A DNA stretch of 49,702 nucleotides from Piscirickettsiaceae bacterium (GCA_024685995.1 JAIBDY010000013.1:1-49702); one strand, 5' to 3'. Shown: positions 26,826 through 37,008, numbered from the stretch's first letter. Numbers and translations: made by a program. The notes: generated from the letters alone by a model not told the origin.

Positions 26826-26901
26826 GCAGCGTATAACTTGCTAAGTCAGATTTATGCTGTGCTTGGTTTGTTAAAGATTACCGGCTATAAAGTGTAATAT
26901 T

Positions 26902-28638
26902 ATGGTCGGCCAAATCCCCCCGCAATTTATTGATGACTTGTTGACCCGTGTAGATATTACGGATGTCATTGATGCCCGTGTGCCCTTAAAAAAGGCAGGC
27001 AAAAACTTACAAGCCTGCTGTCCCTTCCATAACGAAAAATCCCCCTCTTTTACAGTCAGTCCCGAGAAACAGTTTTATCATTGTTTTGGGTGTGGTGCGC
27101 ATGGTACCGCCATTGGATTTTTGATGGAATATGACCAGATGAGCTTCCCCGAAGCGATTCATGAGTTAGCCGATTCAGTTGGGATGACAGTACCGACTTC
27201 ACACACTATCGCCCCGAACCCAGTCAAGCAAAGCCTCTATGACTTATTAGATAAAGTCAGTCAATTTTATATTCATCAATTACAAACGCATCCTAAACGA
27301 GATCTATTTACGCGCTATCTCAAACAGCGCGGCTTATCAAGCGCAACTATCGACCACTTTGGCATAGGGATGGCGCCAGATGGGTGGGACAATGTCTTAA
27401 AGACCTTCGGTGGTTCGCAGCAAGCAATACAACAACTCAATGAAGCAGGTTTATTAAGCAGCAATGAGAAAGGACGCACTTATGATCGCTTTCGTAAGCG
27501 GGTGATGTTTCCGATACGGGATCGTCGTGGGCGCGTGATTGGTTTTGGTGGTAGGGTTTTAGACGATAGCACGCCTAAATATCTTAACTCTCCAGAGACC
27601 CCGGTGTTTCATAAAGGTCATGAATTGTATGGTTTATATCAAGCGCGTAAAGCCAACCGGAAACTAGAACGCATCGTTATTGTTGAAGGATATATGGACG
27701 TTATCGCTTTAGCAGAAAAAGGCATTAGCAATGCGGTGGCAACCTTAGGCACGGCAACGACACCAGAACATTTACGGCAATTACAACGCAGTACACCAGA
27801 AGTAGTGTTTTGTTTTGATGGCGATAGAGCTGGGCGCGAAGCTGCCTGGCGAGCGGCAGAAAATGCTTTGCCGTTATTGGGTGGCAATCATCAACTGAAG
27901 TTTATGTTCCTACCCGATGGCGAAGATCCCGATACCCTAGTAAAACAATACGGTGCGAGTGTCTTTAATGAGCGGGTTGTAGCAGCAAAAAACTACTCTG
28001 ACTTCTTTTTTGAAAGCCTAGAAAGTCGCGTCGATATCAACTCCTTGGATGGCCGAGCCAGACTGGTCGAAATTGCGCGACCATATCTGCGTCATATTCC
28101 GGCTGGAGTTTATCGAGACATGTTTGAGCAACGTTTAGCGGAACGAGCGCAAACGAGTACGTCGGTACTCCACAAGCACCTTGAGAAAGCGCCTGAAACA
28201 CAAGCAGTGATTAGAAAGCCTGCACCGGTATCAACAGGCATATCACCGGTTCGAATGGCTATTACAATCTTATTGCAACACCCAGAGCTACATGCCGGTG
28301 TTGGCGAATTCGATAAAATTGCGACATTATCTCAACCGGGCAGCACTATTTTGGTTGAGCTACTTGAAACTTTACATCAACACCCTCATCTAAATACTGC
28401 AGCCCTATTAGAAAGGGCGAGAGAAACGGAACACGGTGAACACTTAAAAAAACTGGCTACTCAAACCTTGGATTTGAGCCCAAAAGAATTGCAACACGAG
28501 CTAATCGGTGTCGTCGAACAGCAGCAGCAAGCAGCGCTGAAATTGCGCCACGAATTTTTGATGGCAAAAGGGTTAAGTCAATTATCACAACAAGAACGGC
28601 AGGAAATACAACAACTAGCGATGCGAATGAAGCGGTAG
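26902..28638 (+). CDS. dnaG: DNA primase
   Basis: Synthesises RNA primers at the replication fork in association with the DnaB helicase. The 578-residue protein has the N-terminal zinc finger (Cys40, His43, Cys61, Cys64), then the RNA-polymerase basic region (GFGGRVLDD), the Toprim core (VEGYMDVIAL and CFDGDRAGREAA), and a C-terminal helicase-binding region. It lies 76 bp after yqeY and 99 bp before rpoD; promoters for rpoD may lie in its 3' end, as in other species. Confidence 0.97.
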   Translation: MVGQIPPQFIDDLLTRVDITDVIDARVPLKKAGKNLQACCPFHNEKSPSFTVSPEKQFYHCFGCGAHGTAIGFLMEYDQMSFPEAIHELADSVGMTVPTSHTIAPNPVKQSLYDLLDKVSQFYIHQLQTHPKRDLFTRYLKQRGLSSATIDHFGIGMAPDGWDNVLKTFGGSQQAIQQLNEAGLLSSNEKGRTYDRFRKRVMFPIRDRRGRVIGFGGRVLDDSTPKYLNSPETPVFHKGHELYGLYQARKANRKLERIVIVEGYMDVIALAEKGISNAVATLGTATTPEHLRQLQRSTPEVVFCFDGDRAGREAAWRAAENALPLLGGNHQLKFMFLPDGEDPDTLVKQYGASVFNERVVAAKNYSDFFFESLESRVDINSLDGRARLVEIARPYLRHIPAGVYRDMFEQRLAERAQTSTSVLHKHLEKAPETQAVIRKPAPVSTGISPVRMAITILLQHPELHAGVGEFDKIATLSQPGSTILVELLETLHQHPHLNTAALLERARETEHGEHLKKLATQTLDLSPKELQHELIGVVEQQQQAALKLRHEFLMAKGLSQLSQQERQEIQQLAMRMKR

Positions 28639-28737
28639 CTGGAAATGTTGCGCATCAAAAGACGTGCAAGATTATAGGCTTATCGTTATAATAGTCGGTT
28701 CGCACTATTTGTCAGACATGATGAAGAAAGAGGTCAA

Positions 28738-30537
28738 ATGAAAGATCAACAATCTCGTATTAAAGCGCTTATCACCTTAGGTAAAGAGCGTGGCTATCTT
28801 ACTTATGGTGAGATCAATGATCATCTGCCTGAGGATCTGGTTGATGCAGACCAGATTGAAGATATTATCGGGATGTTTAGTGACCTCGGCATCATGGTGC
28901 ATGAAGATGGTATGGATACGGATGAGATGGAACGGCTGGCCGAAGCCGCCTCATCGGGTGATGAAGTCTCAGCTGAAGAAGCAGCCGCAGTACTGGCAAG
29001 TTCTGATGGTGAATTTGGTCGCACAACAGATCCTGTCCGGATGTATATGCGTGAAATGGGGTCAGTTGAACTATTGACCCGTGAAGGCGAAATCGTGATT
29101 GCAAAACGCATCGAAGCGGGCTTACGCGAAAGTCTGTATATGCTCTCGACATACCCACCCTGTATTACTAACTTCTTAGAGCTGTACGATGCGGTTGAAG
29201 CCGGTGAAATGCGCTTAAATGAGTTGATCAAAGGCTTTATCTTGCCCGAAGATGATGACGCTACAACCGTTGCAGAAGAAGTCGATACCGCCGTCGATGA
29301 GAATGATGACGAAGATGACAATGCGGCTGGGGTTGATCCTGAAGAAGCGCGTGAGCGGTTCCAAGTACTACGTGATGCTCATCAAGCAGCAGAGAAAGCT
29401 AAAACGGCTCAACAGGATGATTTAGCAGCATTAAATGAAGCGGTCAGTAGCCTCTTTATGGAATTCAAATTAACACCAAAAACCTTGAATTTTTTAAATG
29501 CCTTAATGAACGACACGGTTGAAGTTATTCGTAAGCAAGAACGCACTATCGCTAAAATTGTGGTTGATCAAGCCCGTATGAACCGCCGTGATTTTATTGA
29601 TTCATTCACCGGTAACGAAGTTAACCTTGAATGGACCGACAAACATATTCGCGCGAAGAAACACTATTCATCGACGATTAAAAAGAACCTTGATCAAGTG
29701 CTAGAAGCACAAAATATTATGGCCGATCTAGCGAATGATCGGGAAATGAGCATTGGCGAGATTAAAGAAATCAGTCGCCAAATGTCGATAGCGGAAGCCA
29801 AAGCGCGCCGTGCTAAAAAAGAAATGGTCGAAGCAAATCTACGGCTAGTGATATCTATCGCCAAAAAATATACCAACCGTGGTTTACAGTTCTTGGATCT
29901 GATTCAAGAAGGTAATATCGGCTTGATGAAAGCAGTTGATAAGTTCGAATATCAACGTGGTTATAAGTTCTCTACCTACGCAACATGGTGGATTCGTCAA
30001 GCGATCACGCGGTCTATTGCAGACCAAGCACGCACCATTCGTATTCCAGTGCATATGATTGAAACGATTAACAAATTGAACCGGATTGCACGTCAAATGT
30101 TACAAGAAATGGGTCGGGAACCGACGCCAGAAGAATTGTCAGAACGTGTCGATATGCCAGAAGATAAGGTCAGAAAAGTCCTTAAGATCTCTAAAGAGCC
30201 TATTTCAATGGAGACGCCAATTGGTGATGATGAAGACTCAAGTTTGGGTGACTTTGTCGAAGATGTGAACGTGATGTCTCCGCAAGATTCTGCAATGATC
30301 GAAGGGTTAAGAGAAGCAACGCAAGGTATGCTCGGTGGGCTAACAGAGCGAGAAGCGAAAGTATTACGGATGCGATTTGGTATCGACATGAATACCGATC
30401 ACACATTGGAAGAAGTGGGCAAACAGTTCGATGTGACGCGCGAACGTATTCGCCAAATTGAAGCGAAAGCATTACGTAAACTTCGTCACCCAACACGATC
30501 TGATCAGTTACGCAGTTTCCTAGATAGCGATAATTAA
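28738..30537 (+). CDS. rpoD: RNA polymerase primary sigma factor RpoD (sigma-70)
   Basis: 599-residue housekeeping sigma factor. It has region 1.1 at the N-terminus ([20 protein letters not shown]), region 1.2 ([21 protein letters not shown]), an acidic non-conserved region (many Asp/Glu around residues 170-205), region 2 with the -10-recognising [12 protein letters not shown], region 3, and region 4.2 ([19 protein letters not shown]). AGAGG precedes the ATG. A tRNA gene follows after only 7 bp with no terminator between, so the two are probably cotranscribed. Confidence 0.98.
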   Translation: MKDQQSRIKALITLGKERGYLTYGEINDHLPEDLVDADQIEDIIGMFSDLGIMVHEDGMDTDEMERLAEAASSGDEVSAEEAAAVLASSDGEFGRTTDPVRMYMREMGSVELLTREGEIVIAKRIEAGLRESLYMLSTYPPCITNFLELYDAVEAGEMRLNELIKGFILPEDDDATTVAEEVDTAVDENDDEDDNAAGVDPEEARERFQVLRDAHQAAEKAKTAQQDDLAALNEAVSSLFMEFKLTPKTLNFLNALMNDTVEVIRKQERTIAKIVVDQARMNRRDFIDSFTGNEVNLEWTDKHIRAKKHYSSTIKKNLDQVLEAQNIMADLANDREMSIGEIKEISRQMSIAEAKARRAKKEMVEANLRLVISIAKKYTNRGLQFLDLIQEGNIGLMKAVDKFEYQRGYKFSTYATWWIRQAITRSIADQARTIRIPVHMIETINKLNRIARQMLQEMGREPTPEELSERVDMPEDKVRKVLKISKEPISMETPIGDDEDSSLGDFVEDVNVMSPQDSAMIEGLREATQGMLGGLTEREAKVLRMRFGIDMNTDHTLEEVGKQFDVTRERIRQIEAKALRKLRHPTRSDQLRSFLDSDN

Positions 30538-30544
30538 AAGTTTC

Positions 30545-30621
30545 GGGCCCATAGCTCAGTTGGTTAGAGCACTCGACTCATAATCGATTGGTCCCAGGTT
30601 CAAGTCCTGGTGGGCCCACCA
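30545..30621 (+). tRNA. tRNA with anticodon CAT, probably tRNA-Ile2 (lysidine type)
   Basis: A 77-base cloverleaf: acceptor GGGCCCA/TGGGCCC, D arm GCTC...GAGC, anticodon arm CTCGA-CTCATAA-TCGAT (anticodon at 30579-30581), T arm CCAGG-TTCAAGT-CCTGG, discriminator A and encoded CCA. The first anticodon-stem pair is a C-T mismatch. The variable loop and T arm resemble E. coli ileX more than elongator Met (GGTC, TTCAAGTCC), which suggests the C is modified to lysidine and the tRNA reads AUA. Met elongator remains possible. Confidence 0.93.
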
Positions 30622-30627
30622 AAATTA

Positions 30628-30653
30628 AACCCAATACCGAAGGGTATTGGGTT
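30628..30653 (+). terminator. Terminator after rpoD-tRNA
   Basis: 11-bp perfect stem AACCCAATACC/GGTATTGGGTT with a GAAG loop, then ACTTTAT. It closes the rpsU-to-tRNA operon. Confidence 0.88.
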
Positions 30654-30930
30654 ACTTTATGAAAGTCATCAAAAGGGAATGAGGCTATGCGCAAGACGAA
30701 GGATGTTGCTCAATCCTCGGTTGAACTTGTCGTAGTTAACTGATATAAAACAAGATATTAGAGTTGCGTTATAAGCTATATTAGACATTTTTAGATTGAT
30801 AATGTAGTTTCGATATACACAAGAACGAAAGATAGCATACAGTTACCCATGCACTAGGGTAGGTGTTGACGAAAAGATAAATGCTGGCCGACACCCCGCC
30901 TTAGCACAACTTAACAAGGACAAGGTTGGG
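30654..30930 (+). promoter_or_regulatory. Leader/promoter region of the ANTAR regulator with two hairpins
   Basis: 277 bp without a gene. Near the 3' end are two adjacent hairpins: TACCC/GGGTA with an 8-base loop (30844-30861), and GGTGTTG/CGACACC with a 20-base loop (30862-30895, one G-U pair). ANTAR proteins bind paired hairpins in leader RNAs, but those have six-base loops, so autoregulation is only a possibility. Confidence 0.35.
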
Positions 30931-31614
30931 ATGACGCGTACCGTTCGCAAAGAGGACAGTAAACCGATTAATGTTGCTGTTTGTGGCAATAAATCATCCG
31001 TATTTGAGCAATATCGACAAGAATTGCAAGATATTGGATACGATTTAAGAATCACTCCTGAAGTTACAAATACGACTAAGCATGTCTCGAATTCCGATAT
31101 TTTGATTGTTGCAGCAACAGAGTTAGAGTTGTGTCAGGCTTTATTTCAAAATAATAATCTACCCTTCCTCGTTTATGATATCGACCGTATACCAGCCGAA
31201 ACAACAGTGCATGATCTGTATCACGAGGCTGTAGGGTATTTTGTCGATGCACCTTCAGCGAAAAGCATCTGTTTAAATATTCAATTAGGTTTGCAGCGTC
31301 ATCGAGAGCGTGAAGTTTACGCAAAACGGATGCAAGACATCACAGAGAAAATTGAAAATAACCGCTTAACGGGTATAGCAACGGGTTTACTAATGGGTAA
31401 AACTGGCCTGTCAGCGGATCACATCTTTGATGAAATCAAGTCAATTAGCAGGAGCAAGCAACAACGCGTTGCGGATGTGGCAACTGAGATTATTCGTGTT
31501 TTAAGTCATGACGAAGTTGAAACTTCAAAAATGAAAACCATCAGAACGAGACCCATTAGAAACCTTAGTTTGTGGCTCGAAGGCACGGTCTTTGGTAAAA
31601 GCAAAAATAAGTAA
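30931..31614 (+). CDS. ANTAR-domain RNA-binding regulator with a degenerate receiver
   Basis: 227-residue AmiR/NasT-type protein. Residues ~12-125 look like a receiver fold without the acidic phosphorylation pocket (VAVCGNK at the first strand). A short coiled helix and an ANTAR domain at ~136-190 follow (IENNRLTGIATGLLMGKTGLSADHIFDEI ... QQRVADVATEII in relatives' positions), and a basic tail of about 35 residues ends the protein. ANTAR proteins usually prevent transcription termination by stabilising RNA hairpins. The gene shares a TAATG stop/start with the diguanylate cyclase gene, so the two are coupled. The signal it senses and its target RNAs are not visible. Confidence 0.82.
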   Translation: MTRTVRKEDSKPINVAVCGNKSSVFEQYRQELQDIGYDLRITPEVTNTTKHVSNSDILIVAATELELCQALFQNNNLPFLVYDIDRIPAETTVHDLYHEAVGYFVDAPSAKSICLNIQLGLQRHREREVYAKRMQDITEKIENNRLTGIATGLLMGKTGLSADHIFDEIKSISRSKQQRVADVATEIIRVLSHDEVETSKMKTIRTRPIRNLSLWLEGTVFGKSKNK

Positions 31615-33707
31615 TGGCCGAGGCAGTACGCAACAGAAATAAGTGGCTGATTCAATGCTTAGTCGCGATCATCTATTGTTTGTTTGCTTTGTCAACACAA
31701 CAATATGCCTCCTTGCTCGAGGACCAGCCGATTATTTGGCCTGCTGCAGGGTTTGCGATTGCAGTATTGATTCGCTTAGGTTTGTATTATGCCCTCGGTA
31801 TATTTGCCGGTGCGGTAACTGCGGGGCTAGTACTTGGTTATGCTACGCCTTTGGCGGTAATCAATGCCTTCGGCGAGACTTTAATGCCTATTTTGGCGGT
31901 ATATTTATTATACTTTTTACCCTTTTCGGCTAATTTCTATCGGCTCAATGATTATTTATCCTTGGTTTTTGCCAGCGCTATAGCTGCGGCGGTGGGCGCG
32001 CTATTCATTGCCTTGATGGATATTTATAGCGGTTTAGCGCCGCTGGATGATGCTTATGGGATCGTGCTCAGTTGGTGGATGAGCGATATGTTAGGCATTG
32101 TCATTCTAACGCCATTACTGCTGTTATATAGCTCCGTTGCATTGCCTAAAGTCATCACGAAGCAATCGATAGAAACCGTATTATTAGTCGCATTTGCTAC
32201 CTTTAATGCCTTGATAGTATTGATAGGGTGGGACTTTGGACTTGTCCTCACGTTTAAAAGTAGTTATTTACTGGCGATTCCATTGCTCTGGTCAATATTA
32301 CGTTTCGGCCAAGTGATGACGGCATTGATCGTCTTTGAATATACCTTGATTGGTATCTGGGGTTTGCTGTTAAAACAAGGTTTTTTTATCGGTGCCGATT
32401 TGCAAGCTAATGCCAGTTTGTTTTGGGCCTACTTCATGGTAATGGGCTTAATTAGCCTGACGGTTTCTTACATCGTTAATGAACGGAATATGCTCTATCA
32501 GGCGATAAATCAAAGTCAGGCTGGGAACTATATATTCAATAGCCGAAACCTACAGTTTGAGTTTATTAATAATGCGACTTTGAATGCGTTAGGCGTGCCT
32601 TTTAGAAAAGCGTTGAAATTAGGCCCGGTGGATTTAAAACCGCTTTATGATCAACAGCAGTTCAGGATGGTATTGAGCCCATTATTAGAAAAACAACGTG
32701 CGGCTGTGAGTTTCGAAACAATGATCAAAGCAGGTGGAGATCAGGGCTTGTACCCAGCAGAAGTGCATATACAAAATATTGATTATATTAATCGAGATTG
32801 TTATTTCGCGTCGGTCATTGATATTTCAGAGCGATTGGCTAAAGAGCAACAACTGCGACTTGGTAATCAGGTCTGCGAATTAACGCCGCAAGCGATTATG
32901 ATTACCAATAAAGAAAATGTCATCATTCGCGTCAATAAAGCATTTTGTGATATTACCGGTTATCAAGCAGACGAAGTGTTGGGACGCTCGCCCGATATCT
33001 TAAATGTCGATCGTTATAATAAATTGTTCTATGAGGCTTTTTGGAAGCGTTTGCATGACGAACAGCTATGGAAGGGAGAGGTGTATAGCGGCCGCAAAAA
33101 TGGCGAAACCTATTTGCAAAGTTTGACGATTAAGTTATTACATGATGATCAGGGTGAAATAGAACATTATATTGCGATGTTCACGGATATTACACAGGAG
33201 CGAGAGCAAGCGCTGCATTTCAAGCAGTTGGCTGAATTTGATCATTTAACGAATCTAGCCAATAGGACTTTGCTGCAACAAAGTTTTAAATCTGCGCTGG
33301 CGTTGGCTAAACGTCATCAGAAACGATTAGCGGTAATTTATATTGATTTAAATGATTTCAAACCCGTCAATGATACATATGGTCATACCGTCGGTGATAA
33401 GGTGCTACGACAGGTAGCGGAGCGGATGAAGGCGTGTATCCGAGGCAGTGATACGGTCTCAAGGATTGGTGGAGATGAGTTCAGTATATTATTGAGCGAA
33501 GTTGATAGCATGACCGTTTGCGATACTATGGTCGAAAAGTTAAAAGCCGTAATTGCAAAACCGGTCAAGGTTGGCGACATTACTGTGCACATTACAGCGA
33601 GCATGGGGACGGCGAATTATCCGGAGCAAGGTGATAGTCTAGAGGCACTATTGAATTTTGCCGATCTGGCGATGTATAACGATAAAGAAAAGATGAAACA
33701 AGTTTAA
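31614..33707 (+). CDS. MASE1-PAS-GGDEF diguanylate cyclase
   Basis: 697-residue membrane sensor. The N-terminal ~300 residues hold about eight hydrophobic helices of the MASE1 type, beginning with IYCLFALSTQQYASLLEDQPIIWPAAG-like sequence. A degenerate PAS (~305-410), a clear PAS (~425-525, ITGYQADEVLG) and a GGDEF domain follow. The catalytic motif is intact (GGDEF at 619-623), and an RGSD inhibitory site stands five residues before it, so it should make cyclic di-GMP with product feedback. Translational coupling to the ANTAR gene suggests that both respond to one signal. Confidence 0.9.
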   Translation: MAEAVRNRNKWLIQCLVAIIYCLFALSTQQYASLLEDQPIIWPAAGFAIAVLIRLGLYYALGIFAGAVTAGLVLGYATPLAVINAFGETLMPILAVYLLYFLPFSANFYRLNDYLSLVFASAIAAAVGALFIALMDIYSGLAPLDDAYGIVLSWWMSDMLGIVILTPLLLLYSSVALPKVITKQSIETVLLVAFATFNALIVLIGWDFGLVLTFKSSYLLAIPLLWSILRFGQVMTALIVFEYTLIGIWGLLLKQGFFIGADLQANASLFWAYFMVMGLISLTVSYIVNERNMLYQAINQSQAGNYIFNSRNLQFEFINNATLNALGVPFRKALKLGPVDLKPLYDQQQFRMVLSPLLEKQRAAVSFETMIKAGGDQGLYPAEVHIQNIDYINRDCYFASVIDISERLAKEQQLRLGNQVCELTPQAIMITNKENVIIRVNKAFCDITGYQADEVLGRSPDILNVDRYNKLFYEAFWKRLHDEQLWKGEVYSGRKNGETYLQSLTIKLLHDDQGEIEHYIAMFTDITQEREQALHFKQLAEFDHLTNLANRTLLQQSFKSALALAKRHQKRLAVIYIDLNDFKPVNDTYGHTVGDKVLRQVAERMKACIRGSDTVSRIGGDEFSILLSEVDSMTVCDTMVEKLKAVIAKPVKVGDITVHITASMGTANYPEQGDSLEALLNFADLAMYNDKEKMKQV

Positions 33708-33804
33708 TCAATGAGGGTAAGCGAGCATATTTGTGTAATATAAAGATGGTAGAAGAAGTTTAAGGACTTATCACCCTAATAAGCCCAAAGAGGAATCGCT
33801 GTAC

Positions 33805-35445
33805 ATGAAAACATCGGATCTATTTGTTAAAGCACTAGAAAATGAAGGGGTTGAATATATCTTCGGGCTTCCCGGTGAAGAGAACCTCGACTTCCTCAAC
33901 TCACTTAAAGATTCTAAGATTCGCTTGATATTGACGCGTCATGAGCAAGGCGCAGGCTTTATGGCTGCAACCTATGGTCGTTTGACAGGTAAGCCTGGTG
34001 TTTGCTTATCAACATTAGGCCCGGGCGCGACGAATCTTGTGACTCCAGCAGCGTACGCCCAGTTAGGCGGCATGCCAATGTTGATGATAACGGGTCAAAA
34101 ACCCATAAAATCCAGTAAACAAGGCCAGTTCCAAATTGTTGATATCGTGAATATGCTTCGGCCTATCACGAAATATACCAAGCAAGTGGTGCACGGCAAT
34201 AATATAGCTGCAATCGTACGAGAAGCATTTCGTATCGCAACAGAAGAGCGGCCCGGCGCGGTACATATTGAATTGCCGGAGGATATTGCCGCGGAGCCTG
34301 CGGATGACCGGATGTATCGCGTTGCCACCACGCGCCGACCAGATGCGGATAATCGAGCCATAAAAACAGCAATCAAGATGTTGGAAGATGCTGAGATGCC
34401 TTTAATCTTGGTTGGTGCGGGGGCGAATAGGAAAAGAGCCAGTGTCGCTTTAACGGCATTGATTGATCAATTGGGCATTCCTTTTTTCAATACCCAGTTG
34501 GGTAAAGGTGTCATTGATGAACGTCATCCTGCGTACCTAGGGACAGCCGCACTATCAGATCATGATTTTTTACATTGTGCGATAGAGCGAGCCGATGTGA
34601 TTTTAAATGTGGGTCATGATGTGATTGAAAAACCGCCTTTTTTCATGAAAGAGGGCGGCTCTAAAGTGATTCATGTCAATTTTCAACCAGCACAAATTGA
34701 CCCGGTTTACTTTCCGCAATTGGATGTGGTGGGAGATATTGCGGTCTCAATCAATCGCATTAAAACTGGGCTAACGAAACAGGCGCACTGGGATTTCTCC
34801 TATTTCTATCGGGTGAAAGAGGAAGTACAGACGCGTTTATCACGTTACAGTGAAGATACCCGCTTTCCAATATTGCCACAAAGCGCGGTACATACGATCC
34901 GACAAGCTTTAGATGAAGACGGCATTCTCACGCTAGATAATGGCATTTATAAAGTATGGTTCGCACGTAATTATCCTTGTTATCAGAATAATTCCTTATT
35001 ATTGGATAACGCTTTAGCCACCATGGGCGCAGGTTTACCTTCAGCGATGCTTGCAAAACTGATTAATCCTGATCGCAAAGTGATCAGTGTTTGTGGCGAT
35101 GGCGGGTTTATGATGAACTCCCAAGAATTAGAAACGGCAGTCAGGCTGGGTTTGGACTTGGTGGTGATTATTCTGAATGATAATGCGTATGGCATGATTA
35201 AATGGAAACAAGAAGGCATGGGCTTTGATAGTTTTGGATTAGATTATAGTAATCCAGACTTTGTAAAATATGCTGACAGTTATGGGGCGACAGGTTATCG
35301 ACCTCAAAGCCACCAAGAATTCAGCGATATTTTGCAAAAAGCACTGCAGTCTAAAGGCGTTCATTTGATTGATTTGGCCATAGATTATTCATTGAACCAT
35401 GCTATTTTGAATGAAGGTCTAAAAGAAAAAATCTGCATTCTATAA
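33805..35445 (+). CDS. ThDP-dependent enzyme of the acetolactate synthase large-subunit family
   Basis: 546-residue protein resembling biosynthetic or catabolic acetolactate synthase. The catalytic Glu47 is in RHEQGAGFMA, a GxxG-type LGPGATNLVTP loop follows, and the ThDP/Mg motif is GDGGFMMN...NDNAYGM. No small regulatory subunit gene is nearby; instead an aldehyde dehydrogenase gene follows after 11 bp. This pairing suggests a catabolic role (production or handling of an aldehyde), not branched-chain amino acid synthesis. The exact reaction is not known. AGAGGAA precedes the ATG. Confidence 0.78.
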   Translation: MKTSDLFVKALENEGVEYIFGLPGEENLDFLNSLKDSKIRLILTRHEQGAGFMAATYGRLTGKPGVCLSTLGPGATNLVTPAAYAQLGGMPMLMITGQKPIKSSKQGQFQIVDIVNMLRPITKYTKQVVHGNNIAAIVREAFRIATEERPGAVHIELPEDIAAEPADDRMYRVATTRRPDADNRAIKTAIKMLEDAEMPLILVGAGANRKRASVALTALIDQLGIPFFNTQLGKGVIDERHPAYLGTAALSDHDFLHCAIERADVILNVGHDVIEKPPFFMKEGGSKVIHVNFQPAQIDPVYFPQLDVVGDIAVSINRIKTGLTKQAHWDFSYFYRVKEEVQTRLSRYSEDTRFPILPQSAVHTIRQALDEDGILTLDNGIYKVWFARNYPCYQNNSLLLDNALATMGAGLPSAMLAKLINPDRKVISVCGDGGFMMNSQELETAVRLGLDLVVIILNDNAYGMIKWKQEGMGFDSFGLDYSNPDFVKYADSYGATGYRPQSHQEFSDILQKALQSKGVHLIDLAIDYSLNHAILNEGLKEKICIL

Positions 35446-35456
35446 GGGAGTAAACC

Positions 35457-36908
35457 ATGGGTAATATAGAACATTTCCCCTTGATGTTGGCGGGCAGTGA
35501 TAAACGAAACGAGCAGCACGTTGAAGTCACTTCACCATTTGACGATCACTTGATTGCAACTGTTGAAACAGCAAAGTCGAGTGATATCGATTTTGCACTA
35601 GACACCGCGCATCAATTATTTGCCAATCGCGATAACTGGTTAACCGTCGTTGACAGAATAGCGATTCTTGAACGTGCCATTGAATTAATACAAGCCCAAG
35701 CCGACTCGTTAGCCTCGGGAGCTGCAGAAGAAGGGGGTAAACCCTTAATCGATTCAAAAGTCGAAATGGTACGTTGTATCGACAGCATCCGATTATGCGC
35801 AGACACCCTACGTAATGATGTTTGTAAGCCGGTGCCGATGGCGGTTAATGCCGCATCACAACATCGTTTTACAATCATGAATAAGGAGCCTATTGGGGTT
35901 GTGGTAGCGGTCAGTGCGTTTAATCACCCCTTAAATTTAATTGCCCACCAAGTGGGACCGGCGATTGCTGCGGGTTGTCCAGTGATAGTGAAGCCAGCGG
36001 AAAACACCCCGCTTTCATGCTTTAGGCTGGTTCGTTTGTTTCACCAAGCAGGTTTACCGGAAGCATGGTGCCAAGTGTTATTGCCTGAAAACCATGATAT
36101 TGCTGAAGCCTTAGTCACCGATCCGCGAGTGGCTTTTTTTAGTTTTATTGGCAGTGCGAAAGTGGGTTGGTATTTGCGCTCTAAACTGGCACCTGGTACG
36201 CGTTGTGCTTTAGAACATGGTGGTGTGGCTCCCGTTATTATGACAGCCGATGCTGATATTGATAGCGCCATTCCTGCTTTGGCAAAAGGTGGGTTTTATC
36301 ATGCGGGTCAAGTGTGCGTATCAGTGCAAAGGTTATATGTGCATCAATCGATTGCAGCACAAGTTGCAGAAAAACTATCAGCCGCCGCACAAAAAATGGT
36401 GGTGGGCGATCCTTTGTCAGATAAAACAGAGGTCGGCCCCTTGATTCGTGAGGGAGAAGTGGCACGCGTGGCGACTTGGGTACAAGATGCAATCGATGAA
36501 GGAGCGACAGTCGTTTGTGGCGGTCATACGTTACCGAATCATTGTTATGAGCCAACGGTGTTATTGAACCCATCTAAACAGAGCAAGGTGTCCCAAGCCG
36601 AAGTGTTTGGCCCCATTGTATGCATCTACCCCTTCGAGGACTTAGATGAAGCCATTGCCGATGCTAATGCATTGGATGTGGCATTCCAAGCGTCGGTGTA
36701 TAGCAGCAATATTGATACGGCAATGTATATTGCTGACCGATTAGCAGCTTCTGCAGTGATGATTAATGAGCATACTGCGTTTCGTGTGGATTGGATGCCA
36801 TTTGCGGGTCTGCGTCACTCGGGTCTAGGGACTGGCGGTATTCCTTACACTTTAGATGATATGCAAGTCGAGAAAATGATTGTAGTGACATCTAAAGGGA
36901 TTCGTTAA
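35457..36908 (+). CDS. NAD(P)-dependent aldehyde dehydrogenase
   Basis: 483-residue ALDH-superfamily enzyme oxidising an aldehyde to an acid. The general base Glu253 is in ALEHGG, the nucleophile Cys287 in GQVCVSVQRLYVH, and the Rossmann segment is SFIGSAKVGW. The C-terminal INEHTAFRVDWMPFAGLRHSGLG is typical of the glyceraldehyde/lactaldehyde-type branch. It is cotranscribed with the ThDP enzyme (AAGGGAG ribosome site in the 11-bp gap). Substrate unknown; an aldehyde released by the ThDP enzyme or produced by hydrocarbon oxidation are both reasonable. Confidence 0.82.
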   Translation: MGNIEHFPLMLAGSDKRNEQHVEVTSPFDDHLIATVETAKSSDIDFALDTAHQLFANRDNWLTVVDRIAILERAIELIQAQADSLASGAAEEGGKPLIDSKVEMVRCIDSIRLCADTLRNDVCKPVPMAVNAASQHRFTIMNKEPIGVVVAVSAFNHPLNLIAHQVGPAIAAGCPVIVKPAENTPLSCFRLVRLFHQAGLPEAWCQVLLPENHDIAEALVTDPRVAFFSFIGSAKVGWYLRSKLAPGTRCALEHGGVAPVIMTADADIDSAIPALAKGGFYHAGQVCVSVQRLYVHQSIAAQVAEKLSAAAQKMVVGDPLSDKTEVGPLIREGEVARVATWVQDAIDEGATVVCGGHTLPNHCYEPTVLLNPSKQSKVSQAEVFGPIVCIYPFEDLDEAIADANALDVAFQASVYSSNIDTAMYIADRLAASAVMINEHTAFRVDWMPFAGLRHSGLGTGGIPYTLDDMQVEKMIVVTSKGIR

Positions 36909-37008
36909 CGATGTAAAAATACGTGGCGCGATAAAAAAGCTTGATCAAAAGTCAGATCTTCTCTATATTTTCTTCTCAAAGTTTTCTTGATTATATTGGG
37001 AGTGAAGA
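36909..37008 (+). promoter_or_regulatory. lexA promoter region without a canonical SOS box
   Basis: 100 bp, AT rich. No CTGT-N8-ACAG box is seen. Candidate repeats are TCTTCTC at 36957 and 36971 (14 bp apart), and CTTGAT at about 36940 and 36986. If LexA represses its own gene here, one of these may form the operator. Confidence 0.35.

Noticed and set aside
28821-29321. 166-residue minus-strand frame inside rpoD
   Set aside because: The Ser-rich composition mirrors the acidic GAT/GAA codons of the rpoD region; no homology is recognised.
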